Shown here: positions 12,220 through 20,314 of the stretch, piece after piece
How positions within the stretch are numbered: position 1 is the stretch's first letter
Layout: the number at the start of each line of letters is the position of its first letter
Assembly: GCA_039934475.1 (NCBI GenBank)
Contig: JBDTMC010000069.1
Span: 1 to 23,100, forward strand
DNA length: 23,100 nt
DNA from: JBDTMC01 sp039934475
GTDB lineage: Bacteria > Acidobacteriota > Terriglobia > Bryobacterales > Bryobacteraceae
Direction of reading: 5' to 3'
Made by a program: the position numbers and the translations under genes
Notes under the pieces: generated by a model
Databases searched by the model: none
Seen by the model: the letters and a program-made list of their open reading frames with translations, nothing else
Told to the model about the DNA's origin: nothing

Positions 12220-14504
12220 TGGACACCTCCAAAATCCGGAAGATCGCCTTTGTCGGCGACCATTTACCCCGCAAGTGCGGCATCGCGACATTCACCACAG
12301 ATTTGCTCGCCGCCGTCGCAACCGCATACCCCCAGGACCACTGTCTCGCCGTATCTGTCAACGACATCCCCGGCGGCTATGAATATCCCAGCGTGGTGCG
12401 CTTCGAAATTGAGGAGCAAGACTTCTCATCCTATCTCCGCGCGGCCGACTTCCTCAATATGAGCAATGTCGATGTCGTGTGCCTGCAACACGAGTTTGGC
12501 ATCTACGGCGGGCCAGTCGGCGGCCACATCCTGGGCCTCCTCCGCGAACTCAGAATGCCCGTCGTCACCACGCTCCACACTGTCCTGCTTAACCCAAGTC
12601 CGGATCAGCGGCGCGTCATGGAAGGGTTAATCTCGCTTTCTACTCGCCTCGTGGTCATGTCTGACCGCGGCCGGCAGATGTTGGAGGAAGTCTATAAATC
12701 GCCACCGTCTAAAATCGATCTCATTCCCCATGGCATTCCCGATGTAGGCTTCGTCGATCCCACATTCTTCAAGGACAAGTTTGGTGTCGAGGGCCGCATC
12801 GTGCTCCTCACGTTTGGTCTCCTCTCTCCGAATAAGGGCATCGAAACTGTGCTCAACGCCCTGCCGCGCATTGTCGCTGAATTCCCGGAAGTGGTCTATA
12901 TCGTCCTCGGCGCTACGCATCCCGGCGAAAAGCGCGAACATGGGGAAGCCTATCGGCTCAGCCTCGAAATGCTCGCCAAGAAGAACAAAATCGAAAAGAA
13001 CGTCATCTTCCACAACCAGTTTGTGGAAATGGATACCCTTCAGGAGTTCATCGGCGCGGCGGACTTTTATATCACTCCCTACCTCAACGAAGCCCAGGTC
13101 ACGTCGGGAACGTTGGCCTATGCGTTTGGCGCTGGCAAAGCCGTCGTCTCCACGCCCTACTGGCACGCCGCGGAATTACTGGCCGATGACCGCGGAGTTT
13201 TAGTGCCGTTCGGCGACGCCTCCGCCATCGCCCATGAGGTCACCGCTCTATTACGCGACGATACCCGCCGCCACACCCTTCGGAAAAATGCCTATCGAAC
13301 AAGCCGCGAGATGATTTGGAGTAACGTGGCGCAGATGTATATGCGCTCCTTCGAGTCTTCCCGGCTCGAAGTGGCCGCTCGGCCGCGCAAGTTCCTCGCC
13401 ACCAAAACGCTCGATCAGAAGCCCCGCGAACTGCCCCAACTGAAGATGAACCATCTCACCCGTATGACCGACTCCACCGGAGTCTTTCAGCACGCCTTTT
13501 TTAGTGTCCCGAATTTCTCAGAAGGTTATTGCACCGACGACAATGCCCGCGCCTTCGTCCTTTCGGTCTTGCTCGCGGAATTAGGCGATGATCCGGAGCA
13601 CGCTCGCTCCTTGGCCACTACTTCAGGGGCCTTCCTGCATCATGCCTTCAACCTCAAAACCAAGCGCTTCCACAACCACCTCAGCTTCGACCGCCGTTGG
13701 CTCGACGAACAAGGGTCGGAGGACTCTCACGGCAGGGCGCTCTGGGCTCTTGGTATCGGTGTCGGCCGTTCCCCTTCCCGTAGCTTTCAGATGTTGTCCG
13801 GACAGCTCTTTACCCAAGCCCTCCCCACTCTCCCCGGGTTCACTTCGCCGCGCGCCTGGGCCTTCGGTCTCATCGGCATCCACGAATATCTGCGCCGCCT
13901 CAGCGGTGACACGATGGTCAATCAGACCCGCGAGACCCTTACCACCCGCCTCGTCGAGAACTTCGATGCCGTTGCCACTCCCGACTGGCAATGGTTTGAG
14001 GACGAACTGTCCTACGACAACGCAAAGCTACCTCACGCCCTCATCGTCAGTGGCCATGCTACGGGACAACAACAGGTCCTCAATCGTGGCCTGCAAGCCC
14101 TTCGCTGGCTCACCCAACTGCAAACATCGGAGCAAGGCCACTTCCGGCCCATCGGCAGCAACGGCTTCCACCGCCGTGGCGGTGACCGCGCCACCTTCGA
14201 CCAACAGCCCATCGAAGCCCAGGCCAGCGTCTCCGCCTGTCTGGAAGCCTACCGCGCCACTTCGGATGTCTGTTGGTTTGAACACGCCCTACGCGCCTTC
14301 GATTGGTTTCTCGGCTGGAACGACCTCGGCCTGGAGCTCTACTCTCCCACCACCGGCGGATGCCGCGATGGACTCCACGTCGATCGCGTCAACGGCAATC
14401 AGGGAGCCGAATCCACCTTGGCCTTTTTGCTCTCCCTCACCGAAATGCACTTAGCCCACAACGCACTCACTAGCTTCCGCGCTCCCGTCGCCTTCGGCGA
14501 CTGA
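12219..14504 (+). CDS. GT4 glycosyltransferase fused to a helical glycosidase-like domain
   Basis: A 761-residue two-part protein. Residues 1-380 are a GT-B fold glycosyltransferase of family 4: N-terminal KIAFVGDHLPRKCGIATFT, CLQHEFGIYGGPVGG, TLHTVLLNP, the segment LTFGLLSPNKGIETVL, and the nucleotide-sugar region NEAQVTSGTLAYAFGAGKAVV with acidic residues near 288-320. Residues about 407-755 are mostly helical with NHLTRMTDSTG, FSEGYCTDDNARAFVL, DWQWFEDELSYDNAKLPHAL and NQGAESTLAF. This looks like an (alpha/alpha)6-barrel glycosidase or epimerase-like domain; the fold is inferred. Normal substrates are unknown; mannose is likely given the GH130 neighbour. The ATG at 12219 overlaps the sortase TGA and has AAAGGA upstream, implying coupling. 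The next gene follows after ten bases. Confidence 0.88.
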   Translation: MDTSKIRKIAFVGDHLPRKCGIATFTTDLLAAVATAYPQDHCLAVSVNDIPGGYEYPSVVRFEIEEQDFSSYLRAADFLNMSNVDVVCLQHEFGIYGGPVGGHILGLLRELRMPVVTTLHTVLLNPSPDQRRVMEGLISLSTRLVVMSDRGRQMLEEVYKSPPSKIDLIPHGIPDVGFVDPTFFKDKFGVEGRIVLLTFGLLSPNKGIETVLNALPRIVAEFPEVVYIVLGATHPGEKREHGEAYRLSLEMLAKKNKIEKNVIFHNQFVEMDTLQEFIGAADFYITPYLNEAQVTSGTLAYAFGAGKAVVSTPYWHAAELLADDRGVLVPFGDASAIAHEVTALLRDDTRRHTLRKNAYRTSREMIWSNVAQMYMRSFESSRLEVAARPRKFLATKTLDQKPRELPQLKMNHLTRMTDSTGVFQHAFFSVPNFSEGYCTDDNARAFVLSVLLAELGDDPEHARSLATTSGAFLHHAFNLKTKRFHNHLSFDRRWLDEQGSEDSHGRALWALGIGVGRSPSRSFQMLSGQLFTQALPTLPGFTSPRAWAFGLIGIHEYLRRLSGDTMVNQTRETLTTRLVENFDAVATPDWQWFEDELSYDNAKLPHALIVSGHATGQQQVLNRGLQALRWLTQLQTSEQGHFRPIGSNGFHRRGGDRATFDQQPIEAQASVSACLEAYRATSDVCWFEHALRAFDWFLGWNDLGLELYSPTTGGCRDGLHVDRVNGNQGAESTLAFLLSLTEMHLAHNALTSFRAPVAFGD

Positions 14505-14514
14505 TACGCCACCA

Positions 14515-15969
14515 ATGCCAATCCATCTTAAGCGCACCCCCGTCATTCTCAACCCCGATCAATCGCGCGTCCTTCTTAGACCCTTCCAACCCGGCGACTC
14601 GCAGCGCATGCGTGATATTTGCGCGCGAGTCATGGCCCTCCCGGAAGAACAAGTTACGATCTGGCTCGATGAGGTCTTGGCCGAGTTCTCGCGCCGCCAT
14701 CTCGATATCCGCCAATCTTTCCTCGAACGTTCTCAGCAGTTGGAGGAACTACTGAACCTTGGTCCGGAAATCTCCGGCTCACGGCGGCTCCTCATCGGAT
14801 CCTACTTCCTCGCTGAATACTCTCTCGAATCGGCGGCTCTGTTTAATCCGTCCATCGTTCCACACCCCGATCAGTCCGGACTTCCGCCAGGCGCCATACG
14901 TTTCGTCCTAAGCCTCCGCGCCACCGGAGAAGGACACGTATCGTCAATCACCTTTCGCACCGGCATAATCCATAGCGATCATCGCATCGACGTCGAACTG
15001 CCCATCGGCTTCCTCACTGAGCCGCGTCAAATCCCCAATCCGCAGTACGAAAAGCCCCTCTTCGGGCGCAAACTGAAAGAAGTCGGTTTGGACGGCGAAT
15101 TCACCCGCCGCATCATGGCCACTCTCGCTGACTCGTTCTCGCTCGAAGACATTCGCGCCGCCATCAAAACCGAACGCGTCCGCTTGGCCGATGGAATCAC
15201 CCTCGAGGATCAGGCAGCGGCCCAAGGCATCTGGACAGTCGCCCGCGCCAATTACGAGGTCCAGTTCCAGCCCACACAGCATATGTCCCAGCGCATCCTC
15301 TTTCCCGCCACGCCTTCTCAACGCAACGGAATTGAGGACGCTCGCTTCGTATACTTCAAAGACGGCGACAGTCCCGGCCTCTACTTCGCAACCTTTACCG
15401 CCTTCGATGGCCGCGTGATCGTGCCGGAACTGCTCGAAACCTCGGACTTCCTGCTCTTCAAATTCATAACTTTGAACGGCCCAGCGGCCCAGAACAAGGG
15501 CATGGCCCTGTTCCCCCGCAAGGTCGGCGGACAGTTTGTCATGCTCTCACGGCAGGATAACGAAAGCGTCTCGCTTATGTTCTCCGACAACGTTCATTTC
15601 TGGAATGAGAGCAGCATACTCATCAGACCCATGTTCCCCTGGGAGCTCGTCCAAATGGGTAACTGTGGCTCGCCCATCGAAACTCCCGCCGGCTGGCTCG
15701 TCCTCAGTCATGGCGTCGGACCCATGCGAAAGTACTGCATCGGCGCCTTCCTCCTCGACCTCAACGATCCCTCCAAGGTCTTAGGACGTACACGCGAACC
15801 GCTCCTCGAGCCGAACGCCGACGAGCGCGAAGGCTACGTCCCCAACGTTGTCTACACGTGTGGCGCCCTCGTGCACAACGGTGAATTGATCATCCCTTAC
15901 GGCCGCGCCGATCACGCCGTGGGTTTCGCTACCGTCCCTCTGGATGAGGTGCTGGCGAACATGGAATGA
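14515..15969 (+). CDS. GH130-family glycoside phosphorylase/hydrolase
   Basis: A 484-residue protein with a helical N-terminal extension of about 220 residues followed by a five-bladed-propeller GH130 domain. Marks are RNGIEDARFVYFKD (D275 the likely general acid), NKGMALFPRKVGGQFVMLSRQD, FSDNVHFWNES, MGNCGSPIETPAGWLVLSHG and GYVPNVVYTCGALVHNGELIIPYG, which are the propeller-blade motifs of the family. Most characterised GH130 enzymes act on beta-mannosides, many as phosphorylases using the basic residues around the active site. Whether this longer type phosphorolyses, hydrolyses or transfers is not decidable from sequence. It lies between two GT4 genes and overlaps the second by four bases (ATGA), so it probably acts on the glycan they make. 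Confidence 0.87.
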   Translation: MPIHLKRTPVILNPDQSRVLLRPFQPGDSQRMRDICARVMALPEEQVTIWLDEVLAEFSRRHLDIRQSFLERSQQLEELLNLGPEISGSRRLLIGSYFLAEYSLESAALFNPSIVPHPDQSGLPPGAIRFVLSLRATGEGHVSSITFRTGIIHSDHRIDVELPIGFLTEPRQIPNPQYEKPLFGRKLKEVGLDGEFTRRIMATLADSFSLEDIRAAIKTERVRLADGITLEDQAAAQGIWTVARANYEVQFQPTQHMSQRILFPATPSQRNGIEDARFVYFKDGDSPGLYFATFTAFDGRVIVPELLETSDFLLFKFITLNGPAAQNKGMALFPRKVGGQFVMLSRQDNESVSLMFSDNVHFWNESSILIRPMFPWELVQMGNCGSPIETPAGWLVLSHGVGPMRKYCIGAFLLDLNDPSKVLGRTREPLLEPNADEREGYVPNVVYTCGALVHNGELIIPYGRADHAVGFATVPLDEVLANME

Positions 15970-16982
15970 CCGCCCACGGAAACAAGATCGCCGTCCTCTC
16001 GCCTATCGCATGGCGAACTCCGCCCCACCAGTACGGAGCTTGGGAAACAGTCGCCTCCAATATCGCCGAAGGCTTGGTCGATCGCGGTTGGGACGTGACT
16101 TTGTTCGCCACCCGCGATTCCGTTACCCGCGCTCACCTCCATGCCGTCATCGACCGCGGCTACGAAGAGGATCGCTCCATCGATCCCAAAGTCGCCGAAT
16201 ACCTTCATATCTCCGAAGCCTTTGAGCACGCCGCCGAGTTTGACCTCATTCACAGTCACTACGACTTCATGGCGCTTGCCTTCAGCCGTCTCGTCAACAC
16301 TCCCGTTCTCACGACAATCCACGGTTTCTCCTCGCCCCAAATCATGCCCGTTTATGAGAAATATCGCGACGGTTACTTTGTGTCCATCAGCGACTCCGAT
16401 CGCGCCCCCGGCCTCAACTACCTGGCGACCGTTTATAACGGCATCGATCTCTCGCTGTATCCATTCCAGGAAGCCTCCGGCGACGATCTAATCTTCCTTG
16501 GCCGCATTCACCCCGATAAGGGCGTCCACTTAGCTATCGATGTCGCCCGTCGCAGTGGCATGCCTCTCGTCATCGCCGGAATCATTCAGGACCAAGCCTA
16601 CTTCCGTGAGCGTGTGGAGCCCCATCTCAGTGACTCCATCCGTTTCATCGGCCCCGTCGATGTGCCCGCCAAGAACGCGCTCTTCGCCCGTGCCAAAGCC
16701 CTCCTCCACCTCAACACAATTCCCGAACGCTTCGGTCTCGTCCTCGCCGAAGCCAACGCCGCCGGAGTACCCGTCATCGCCATGGACCTCGGCTCCTGCC
16801 GCGAAGTCATTGACGACGGCCGCACCGGCTTCCTCGTCAACACTGTTCCCCAGGCCGTCGATGCACTCCAACGCATCCCGGAAATCGATCGCGCCGCCTG
16901 CCGCCGTCGCGTCCAGCAGCGCTTCTCCGTCCGAACGATGGTAGAGGCTTACGAACGCGTCTACCGGACCATCCTGAAGTAG
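15966..16982 (+). CDS. GT4-family glycosyltransferase
   Basis: A 338-residue GT-B enzyme. The N-terminal half begins KIAVLSPIAWRTPPHQYGAWE, with VASNIAEGLVDRGWDVTLFA and the LIHSHYDFMAL region for the acceptor. The C-terminal half has DLIFLGRIHPDKGVHLAIDVA and the E-x7-E motif at E254/E262 (ERFGLVLAEANAAGVPVIA), which holds the nucleotide sugar. The length is slightly below the usual 350-400. The ATG overlaps the GH130 stop as ATGA, so translation is coupled. It probably adds a sugar, perhaps mannose, to the same product as the fusion glycosyltransferase upstream. Donor and acceptor are unknown. Confidence 0.92.
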   Translation: MTAHGNKIAVLSPIAWRTPPHQYGAWETVASNIAEGLVDRGWDVTLFATRDSVTRAHLHAVIDRGYEEDRSIDPKVAEYLHISEAFEHAAEFDLIHSHYDFMALAFSRLVNTPVLTTIHGFSSPQIMPVYEKYRDGYFVSISDSDRAPGLNYLATVYNGIDLSLYPFQEASGDDLIFLGRIHPDKGVHLAIDVARRSGMPLVIAGIIQDQAYFRERVEPHLSDSIRFIGPVDVPAKNALFARAKALLHLNTIPERFGLVLAEANAAGVPVIAMDLGSCREVIDDGRTGFLVNTVPQAVDALQRIPEIDRAACRRRVQQRFSVRTMVEAYERVYRTILK

Positions 16983-17005
16983 TGATATTCTGACTCACAC
17001 TCGCA

Positions 17006-17800
17006 ATGAAATACCGCTACGAAGAATTTGCCTGGCCCGACATCAAAGAAGCAGTCGCACAGAACCGGGTCGCCGTCCTCCCCGTCGGTACCGTGGAGCA
17101 GCATGGTCCGCACCTGCCCCTGGTCACCGATGTCCTCACCGCCACTGAGTTCTCACGCCTCGCCGTCGAAAGCATGCCTCAGCAGGCGGTTCTCCTTCCC
17201 TCCGTCTACTACTCCTTCAATGAGCACCACCTCGACTTCCCTGGCACCATTGCCATTCCCGGCGAGACTATCATCGACTACATCACCCACATCGGCATCA
17301 GCCTCGCCCACCACGGCTTCCGCAAAATTCTCCTCGTCAACGGCCACGGCAGCAACGTCCCCTTCCTCGACATCGCCGCCCGCAACATCACCAACCGCAC
17401 CCCTGCCATCTGCGCCATGGTCTCCTGGTGGAGCCTCATCCCCCGTGAGCTCTTCACGGAACTTCGCGAGTCCGAATTCCCCGGCGGCATGGCCCACGGC
17501 TGCGAGCTCGAAACTTCCGTCCTCCTCCACCTTCGCCCCGACTTAGTCCAGACAGACAAGGCCGAGAAGGATATCAACTTCCAACGCACCGAATTCTTCT
17601 ACTGGGATCTCCAATCCCCCTCGCCCGTGGTCTTCCAGGAATGGTTCAGCCGCTACTCCAAAACGGGAACCGTCGGCGATCCCACGCTCGCCACACCAGA
17701 AAAAGGCCGCCGCTTCACCGAAGCCGTCACAGCCCGCCTCACCGCCCTAATAACCGAGTTCCGCGCCCGAACCATAGCCCCACGAGTCGATCACCACTAA
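17006..17800 (+). CDS. Creatininase-family amidohydrolase
   Basis: A 264-residue metal-dependent hydrolase. Family motifs: VLPVGTVEQHGPHLPLVTD (E31, H33 and D42 as metal ligands), YYSFNEHHLDFPGT, NGHGSN (H114) and HGCELETS (E167). The HGCE form replaces the usual HAGE. Members hydrolyse cyclic or linear amides such as creatinine or formamidopyrimidines; several act in cofactor pathways, so a creatinine role should not be assumed. The ATG is 23 bases after the GT4 stop, with no clear ribosome site. It may be the last gene of the same transcript, or start its own. Confidence 0.9.
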   Translation: MKYRYEEFAWPDIKEAVAQNRVAVLPVGTVEQHGPHLPLVTDVLTATEFSRLAVESMPQQAVLLPSVYYSFNEHHLDFPGTIAIPGETIIDYITHIGISLAHHGFRKILLVNGHGSNVPFLDIAARNITNRTPAICAMVSWWSLIPRELFTELRESEFPGGMAHGCELETSVLLHLRPDLVQTDKAEKDINFQRTEFFYWDLQSPSPVVFQEWFSRYSKTGTVGDPTLATPEKGRRFTEAVTARLTALITEFRARTIAPRVDHH

Positions 17801-17802
17801 TG

Positions 17803-17892
17803 AAAAATGGGACTGGCGCGAAATTTCCGAACCCTCAAGCTACTGAGAAAAGGGAATGCCTGTCGAGGAAACTCGTGCCTGTACCAATTTTT
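17803..17892. repeat. Imperfect inverted-repeat element (REP/MITE-like)
   Basis: The left arm (17803-17828) starts AAAAATGGGACTGGCGCG and ends ATTTCC. The right arm (17867-17892) is close to its reverse complement; read on the minus strand it starts AAAAATTGGTACAGGCACG and ends GTTTCC. With two single-base gaps most positions match. About 38 bases lie between the arms. The layout, A-run outer ends and GGGACTGGCGCG core look like the small intergenic REP-like elements seen in Acidobacteria and related environmental genomes. It lies right after the creatininase stop and may act as a terminator by folding. Confidence 0.6.
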
Positions 17893-18097
17893 CCGGCGCC
17901 CGGCGTCGCCCACTAACCGCCACCAAATAAGCCTCATTAGTGACTTTCACCCTCTCCCCGTTTCACCTACTTACCTCCACTTTGTACCGGTACAAAAAGC
18001 TCGCATTTAAATATCTGTAAGTCCGAAGATTGGAGTTACAATCCAGGAAGTCTGGGCTCTGAACGAAACGTGCCCGGATACTCAAGGAGATCTCTCA
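17893..18097 (+). promoter_or_regulatory. Leader region of the protease gene
   Basis: No gene is seen here. It contains the 16-bp palindrome described separately, an AT-rich stretch (ATTTAAATATC, 18005-18015), a possible -10 box TACAAT near 18037 with only a poor -35, and a strong AAGGAG ribosome site ten bases before the ATG at 18098. The promoter position is uncertain. Confidence 0.35.
17981..17996. promoter_or_regulatory. Perfect 16-bp palindrome, likely operator
   Basis: TTTGTACCGGTACAAA reads the same on both strands. It lies about 100 bases upstream of the protease ATG, in a position suited to a dimeric regulator of TetR, GntR or similar type. The regulator is not encoded in the window as far as I can see. 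Confidence 0.55.
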
Positions 18098-19273
18098 ATG
18101 AATCGAAGACGTTCGCTCTCTCCCATGCTGTTCGCCATTCCACTGCTCATCTCAGCAGTGGTCTCGGCCAACGGCCAACAGGCGTCTAGCCAAATCGTCA
18201 GTCAAAACGGCGTAACCGCCTATCACGTTTCCGCCCAGGAAAGTCAGGCGTCGACGATCGATTTCGTCAATGCGAAACCGATGCCCATGCCTGCCAACCT
18301 CACGTCCATTGATGCCGTGGCCGCCCAGATCGAGGCGCTTCTGTCCGCTCCCTCGCTCACCCCTACTCGCTTCGCCTCGGGTAACCCAGGCACCGGCGTT
18401 CAATCTCCGGCCTTCGTCGGAGAACCCGCCGCGGCCGAAGGTGGCATCTCGCCCCAGGAGTACGGAACCAACAAGCACCCCTTCAGCACCGCCAAGGCCG
18501 ATCTCAACTCCGGCGGCGCCACTGCCACCAACACCTTCTATCCCTATCGAGCGGCCGGCAAGCTCTACTTCACCAAGAGCCGCAGCACCTACATCTGCTC
18601 TGCGTCTTTCATCAAACGCGGTGTCGTCGTTACTGCCGCGCATTGTGTCGCTGACTTCGGGAAGAGCACGTTCTATACGAATTGGCAGTTCATCCCCGGC
18701 TATCGCAACGGCGCTGCCCCTTACGGGACGGGTACCGTTCGCTCTGCCTACGTACTCACCTCCTATTACAACGGCACCGATAGCTGCTATCAGTCGGGCG
18801 TCGTCTGCACCAACGATGTCGCCGTCCTCCTCCTCAACACCACCACTTCCGGTGGCTATATTGGGACATCGACTGGCTGGTACGGATATGGCACCGGCGG
18901 CTACAGTTACACCAACGGCCAGGCTCACATCACGCAAATCGGATATCCGGCCGGCCTCGACAGCGCTGCCTACATGGAACGCAACGATTCCAATGGTGTC
19001 ACCAACGCCAGCCGCTCCAACAACACCATCATCGGCTCCAACATGGATGGAGGGTCGAGCGGAGGACCCTGGGTCGTCAATTTCGGCATCAAGCCCACTC
19101 TCACCGGGGAAACCGCTGGTTCTGGGGCCAGCGCAAACATCGTCGTCGGCGTCACTAGTTGGGGTTACACCGATATCGCCGTCAAGGAACAGGGTGCCAG
19201 CGGCTTCACCAGCACCAACGTCACTACGCTTGTCAACGCCGCCTGCACGGCCGTCGCCGCCGCTTGCAGCTAA
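18098..19273 (+). CDS. Secreted trypsin-like (S1) serine protease
   Basis: A 391-residue preproenzyme. It has a signal peptide (RRRSLSPMLFAIPLLISAVVSANG), a propeptide-like stretch to about residue 140, and an S1 protease domain. The triad is complete: H182 in VVTAAHCVADF, D240 in TNDVAVLLL, and S321 in MDGGSSGGPWV. C167 and C183 may form the usual disulphide next to the histidine. The domain is rich in Gly, Ser, Thr, Tyr and Asn, as in secreted bacterial proteases. No C-terminal sorting signal is seen, so it is probably released or periplasmic. The ATG has AAGGAG upstream. It is a lone transcription unit between an element-rich leader and a hairpin. Confidence 0.9.
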   Translation: MNRRRSLSPMLFAIPLLISAVVSANGQQASSQIVSQNGVTAYHVSAQESQASTIDFVNAKPMPMPANLTSIDAVAAQIEALLSAPSLTPTRFASGNPGTGVQSPAFVGEPAAAEGGISPQEYGTNKHPFSTAKADLNSGGATATNTFYPYRAAGKLYFTKSRSTYICSASFIKRGVVVTAAHCVADFGKSTFYTNWQFIPGYRNGAAPYGTGTVRSAYVLTSYYNGTDSCYQSGVVCTNDVAVLLLNTTTSGGYIGTSTGWYGYGTGGYSYTNGQAHITQIGYPAGLDSAAYMERNDSNGVTNASRSNNTIIGSNMDGGSSGGPWVVNFGIKPTLTGETAGSGASANIVVGVTSWGYTDIAVKEQGASGFTSTNVTTLVNAACTAVAAACS

Positions 19274-19290
19274 AGCACTAACGCTGTGTC

Positions 19291-19325
19291 CCGTGGAACC
19301 CGCCCCATCCTCGCAGGTTCCACGG
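19291..19325 (+). terminator. Hairpin after protease gene
   Basis: CCGTGGAACC (19291-19300) and GGTTCCACGG (19316-19325) are perfect reverse complements around a 15-base loop, ending 14 bases before the next ATG. The downstream TATACTTCC is not a U-run. It may terminate protease transcription, or mask or control the start of the aminopeptidase. Confidence 0.5.
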
Positions 19326-19338
19326 TATACTTCCCGCG

Positions 19339-20313
19339 ATGCCCAACGAAATTCTGAAGGATCCCCTCACCTGGCTGTATCCTCCGATTGAGCCCTACAA
19401 CACGGGCCGCCTCCAGGTCTCACCCGTCCACGAAATCTACTTCGAGGAATCCGGCAATCCCAACGGCAAACCTGTCATCTTCCTCCATGGCGGTCCCGGC
19501 GGCGGCTCCGATCCCAAGCAGCGCCGCTTCTTCCATCCCCACAAATACCGCATCGTCAATTTCGACCAGCGCGGCTGCGGCAAAAGCACTCCCTACGCCT
19601 CTCTCGAAGCCAACACTACCTGGGACCTCGTCGCCGACATCGAAAAAATTCGTCAACACCTCGGCATCGAACGCTGGCAAGTCTTCGGCGGTTCCTGGGG
19701 ATCTACCCTTGCTCTTGCCTACGCTCAGACCCATCCCGATCGCGCCACCGAAATCGTCCTCCGCGGCATCTTCCTCCTTCGCAAACAGGAGATCGATTGG
19801 TTCTACCAGCGCGGCGCCTCCGTCATCTATCCCGACGTCTGGGAGCCCTATCTCGCCCACATCCCTCAACCCGAGCGCGGCGATCTCCTCACCGCTTACT
19901 ACACCCGCCTCACCAGCGACGATCCAGCAGTACGCCTCGCCGCCGCCAAAATTTGGAGCGGCTGGGAAGGCGCGACATCCAAACTCCTCCCCGACTCTTC
20001 CTTCGCCGGTCACTACGAAGAAGATGAATTTGCCCTTGCCTTCGCCCGTATTGAGGCCCACTACTTCATCAATAAAGGGTTCTTTGAAACCGACGACCAC
20101 TTACTCGTAAACGCCGCGCAAATTCGACACATCCCCGGCGTCATCGTCCAGGGCCGCTACGACGTCGTCTGTCCCATGGAAAGCGCCTGGGCGCTCCACC
20201 GCGTGTGGCCGGAGGCCGATCTCATCATCACACCCGATAGCGGCCACAGCGCCTTTGAACCACCCAACAGCCGTGCTCTCGTCGCCGCTACCGACAAGTT
20301 CGCCGCGAGTTGA
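19339..20313 (+). CDS. pip: Prolyl aminopeptidase
   Basis: A 324-residue alpha/beta hydrolase of the S33 peptidase family that removes N-terminal proline. Pip motifs are LYPPIEPYNTGRLQVS at the start, PVIFLHGGPGGGSDP (oxyanion region), NFDQRGCGKSTP, and the nucleophile elbow GGSWGST with S119. The other triad members are D275 in GRYDVVCPM and H303 in SGHSAFEP. The length is typical (310-320). The ATG has no clear ribosome site, and a hairpin lies just upstream. Next to a secreted protease, it could take part in peptide use. The following gene begins one base after its stop, so they are probably co-transcribed. Confidence 0.93.
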   Translation: MPNEILKDPLTWLYPPIEPYNTGRLQVSPVHEIYFEESGNPNGKPVIFLHGGPGGGSDPKQRRFFHPHKYRIVNFDQRGCGKSTPYASLEANTTWDLVADIEKIRQHLGIERWQVFGGSWGSTLALAYAQTHPDRATEIVLRGIFLLRKQEIDWFYQRGASVIYPDVWEPYLAHIPQPERGDLLTAYYTRLTSDDPAVRLAAAKIWSGWEGATSKLLPDSSFAGHYEEDEFALAFARIEAHYFINKGFFETDDHLLVNAAQIRHIPGVIVQGRYDVVCPMESAWALHRVWPEADLIITPDSGHSAFEPPNSRALVAATDKFAAS

Positions 20314-20314
20314 C

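Noticed and set aside
17803..18010. Short frames within the 17.8-18.0 kb gap
   Set aside because: They run across the inverted repeat and the palindrome, show no coding pattern, and lack ribosome sites.
18152..18937. Minus-strand frame of 261 codons opposite the protease
   Set aside because: It is a shadow of the protease coding frame with no family resemblance; the same holds for 19420-20100 opposite pip.
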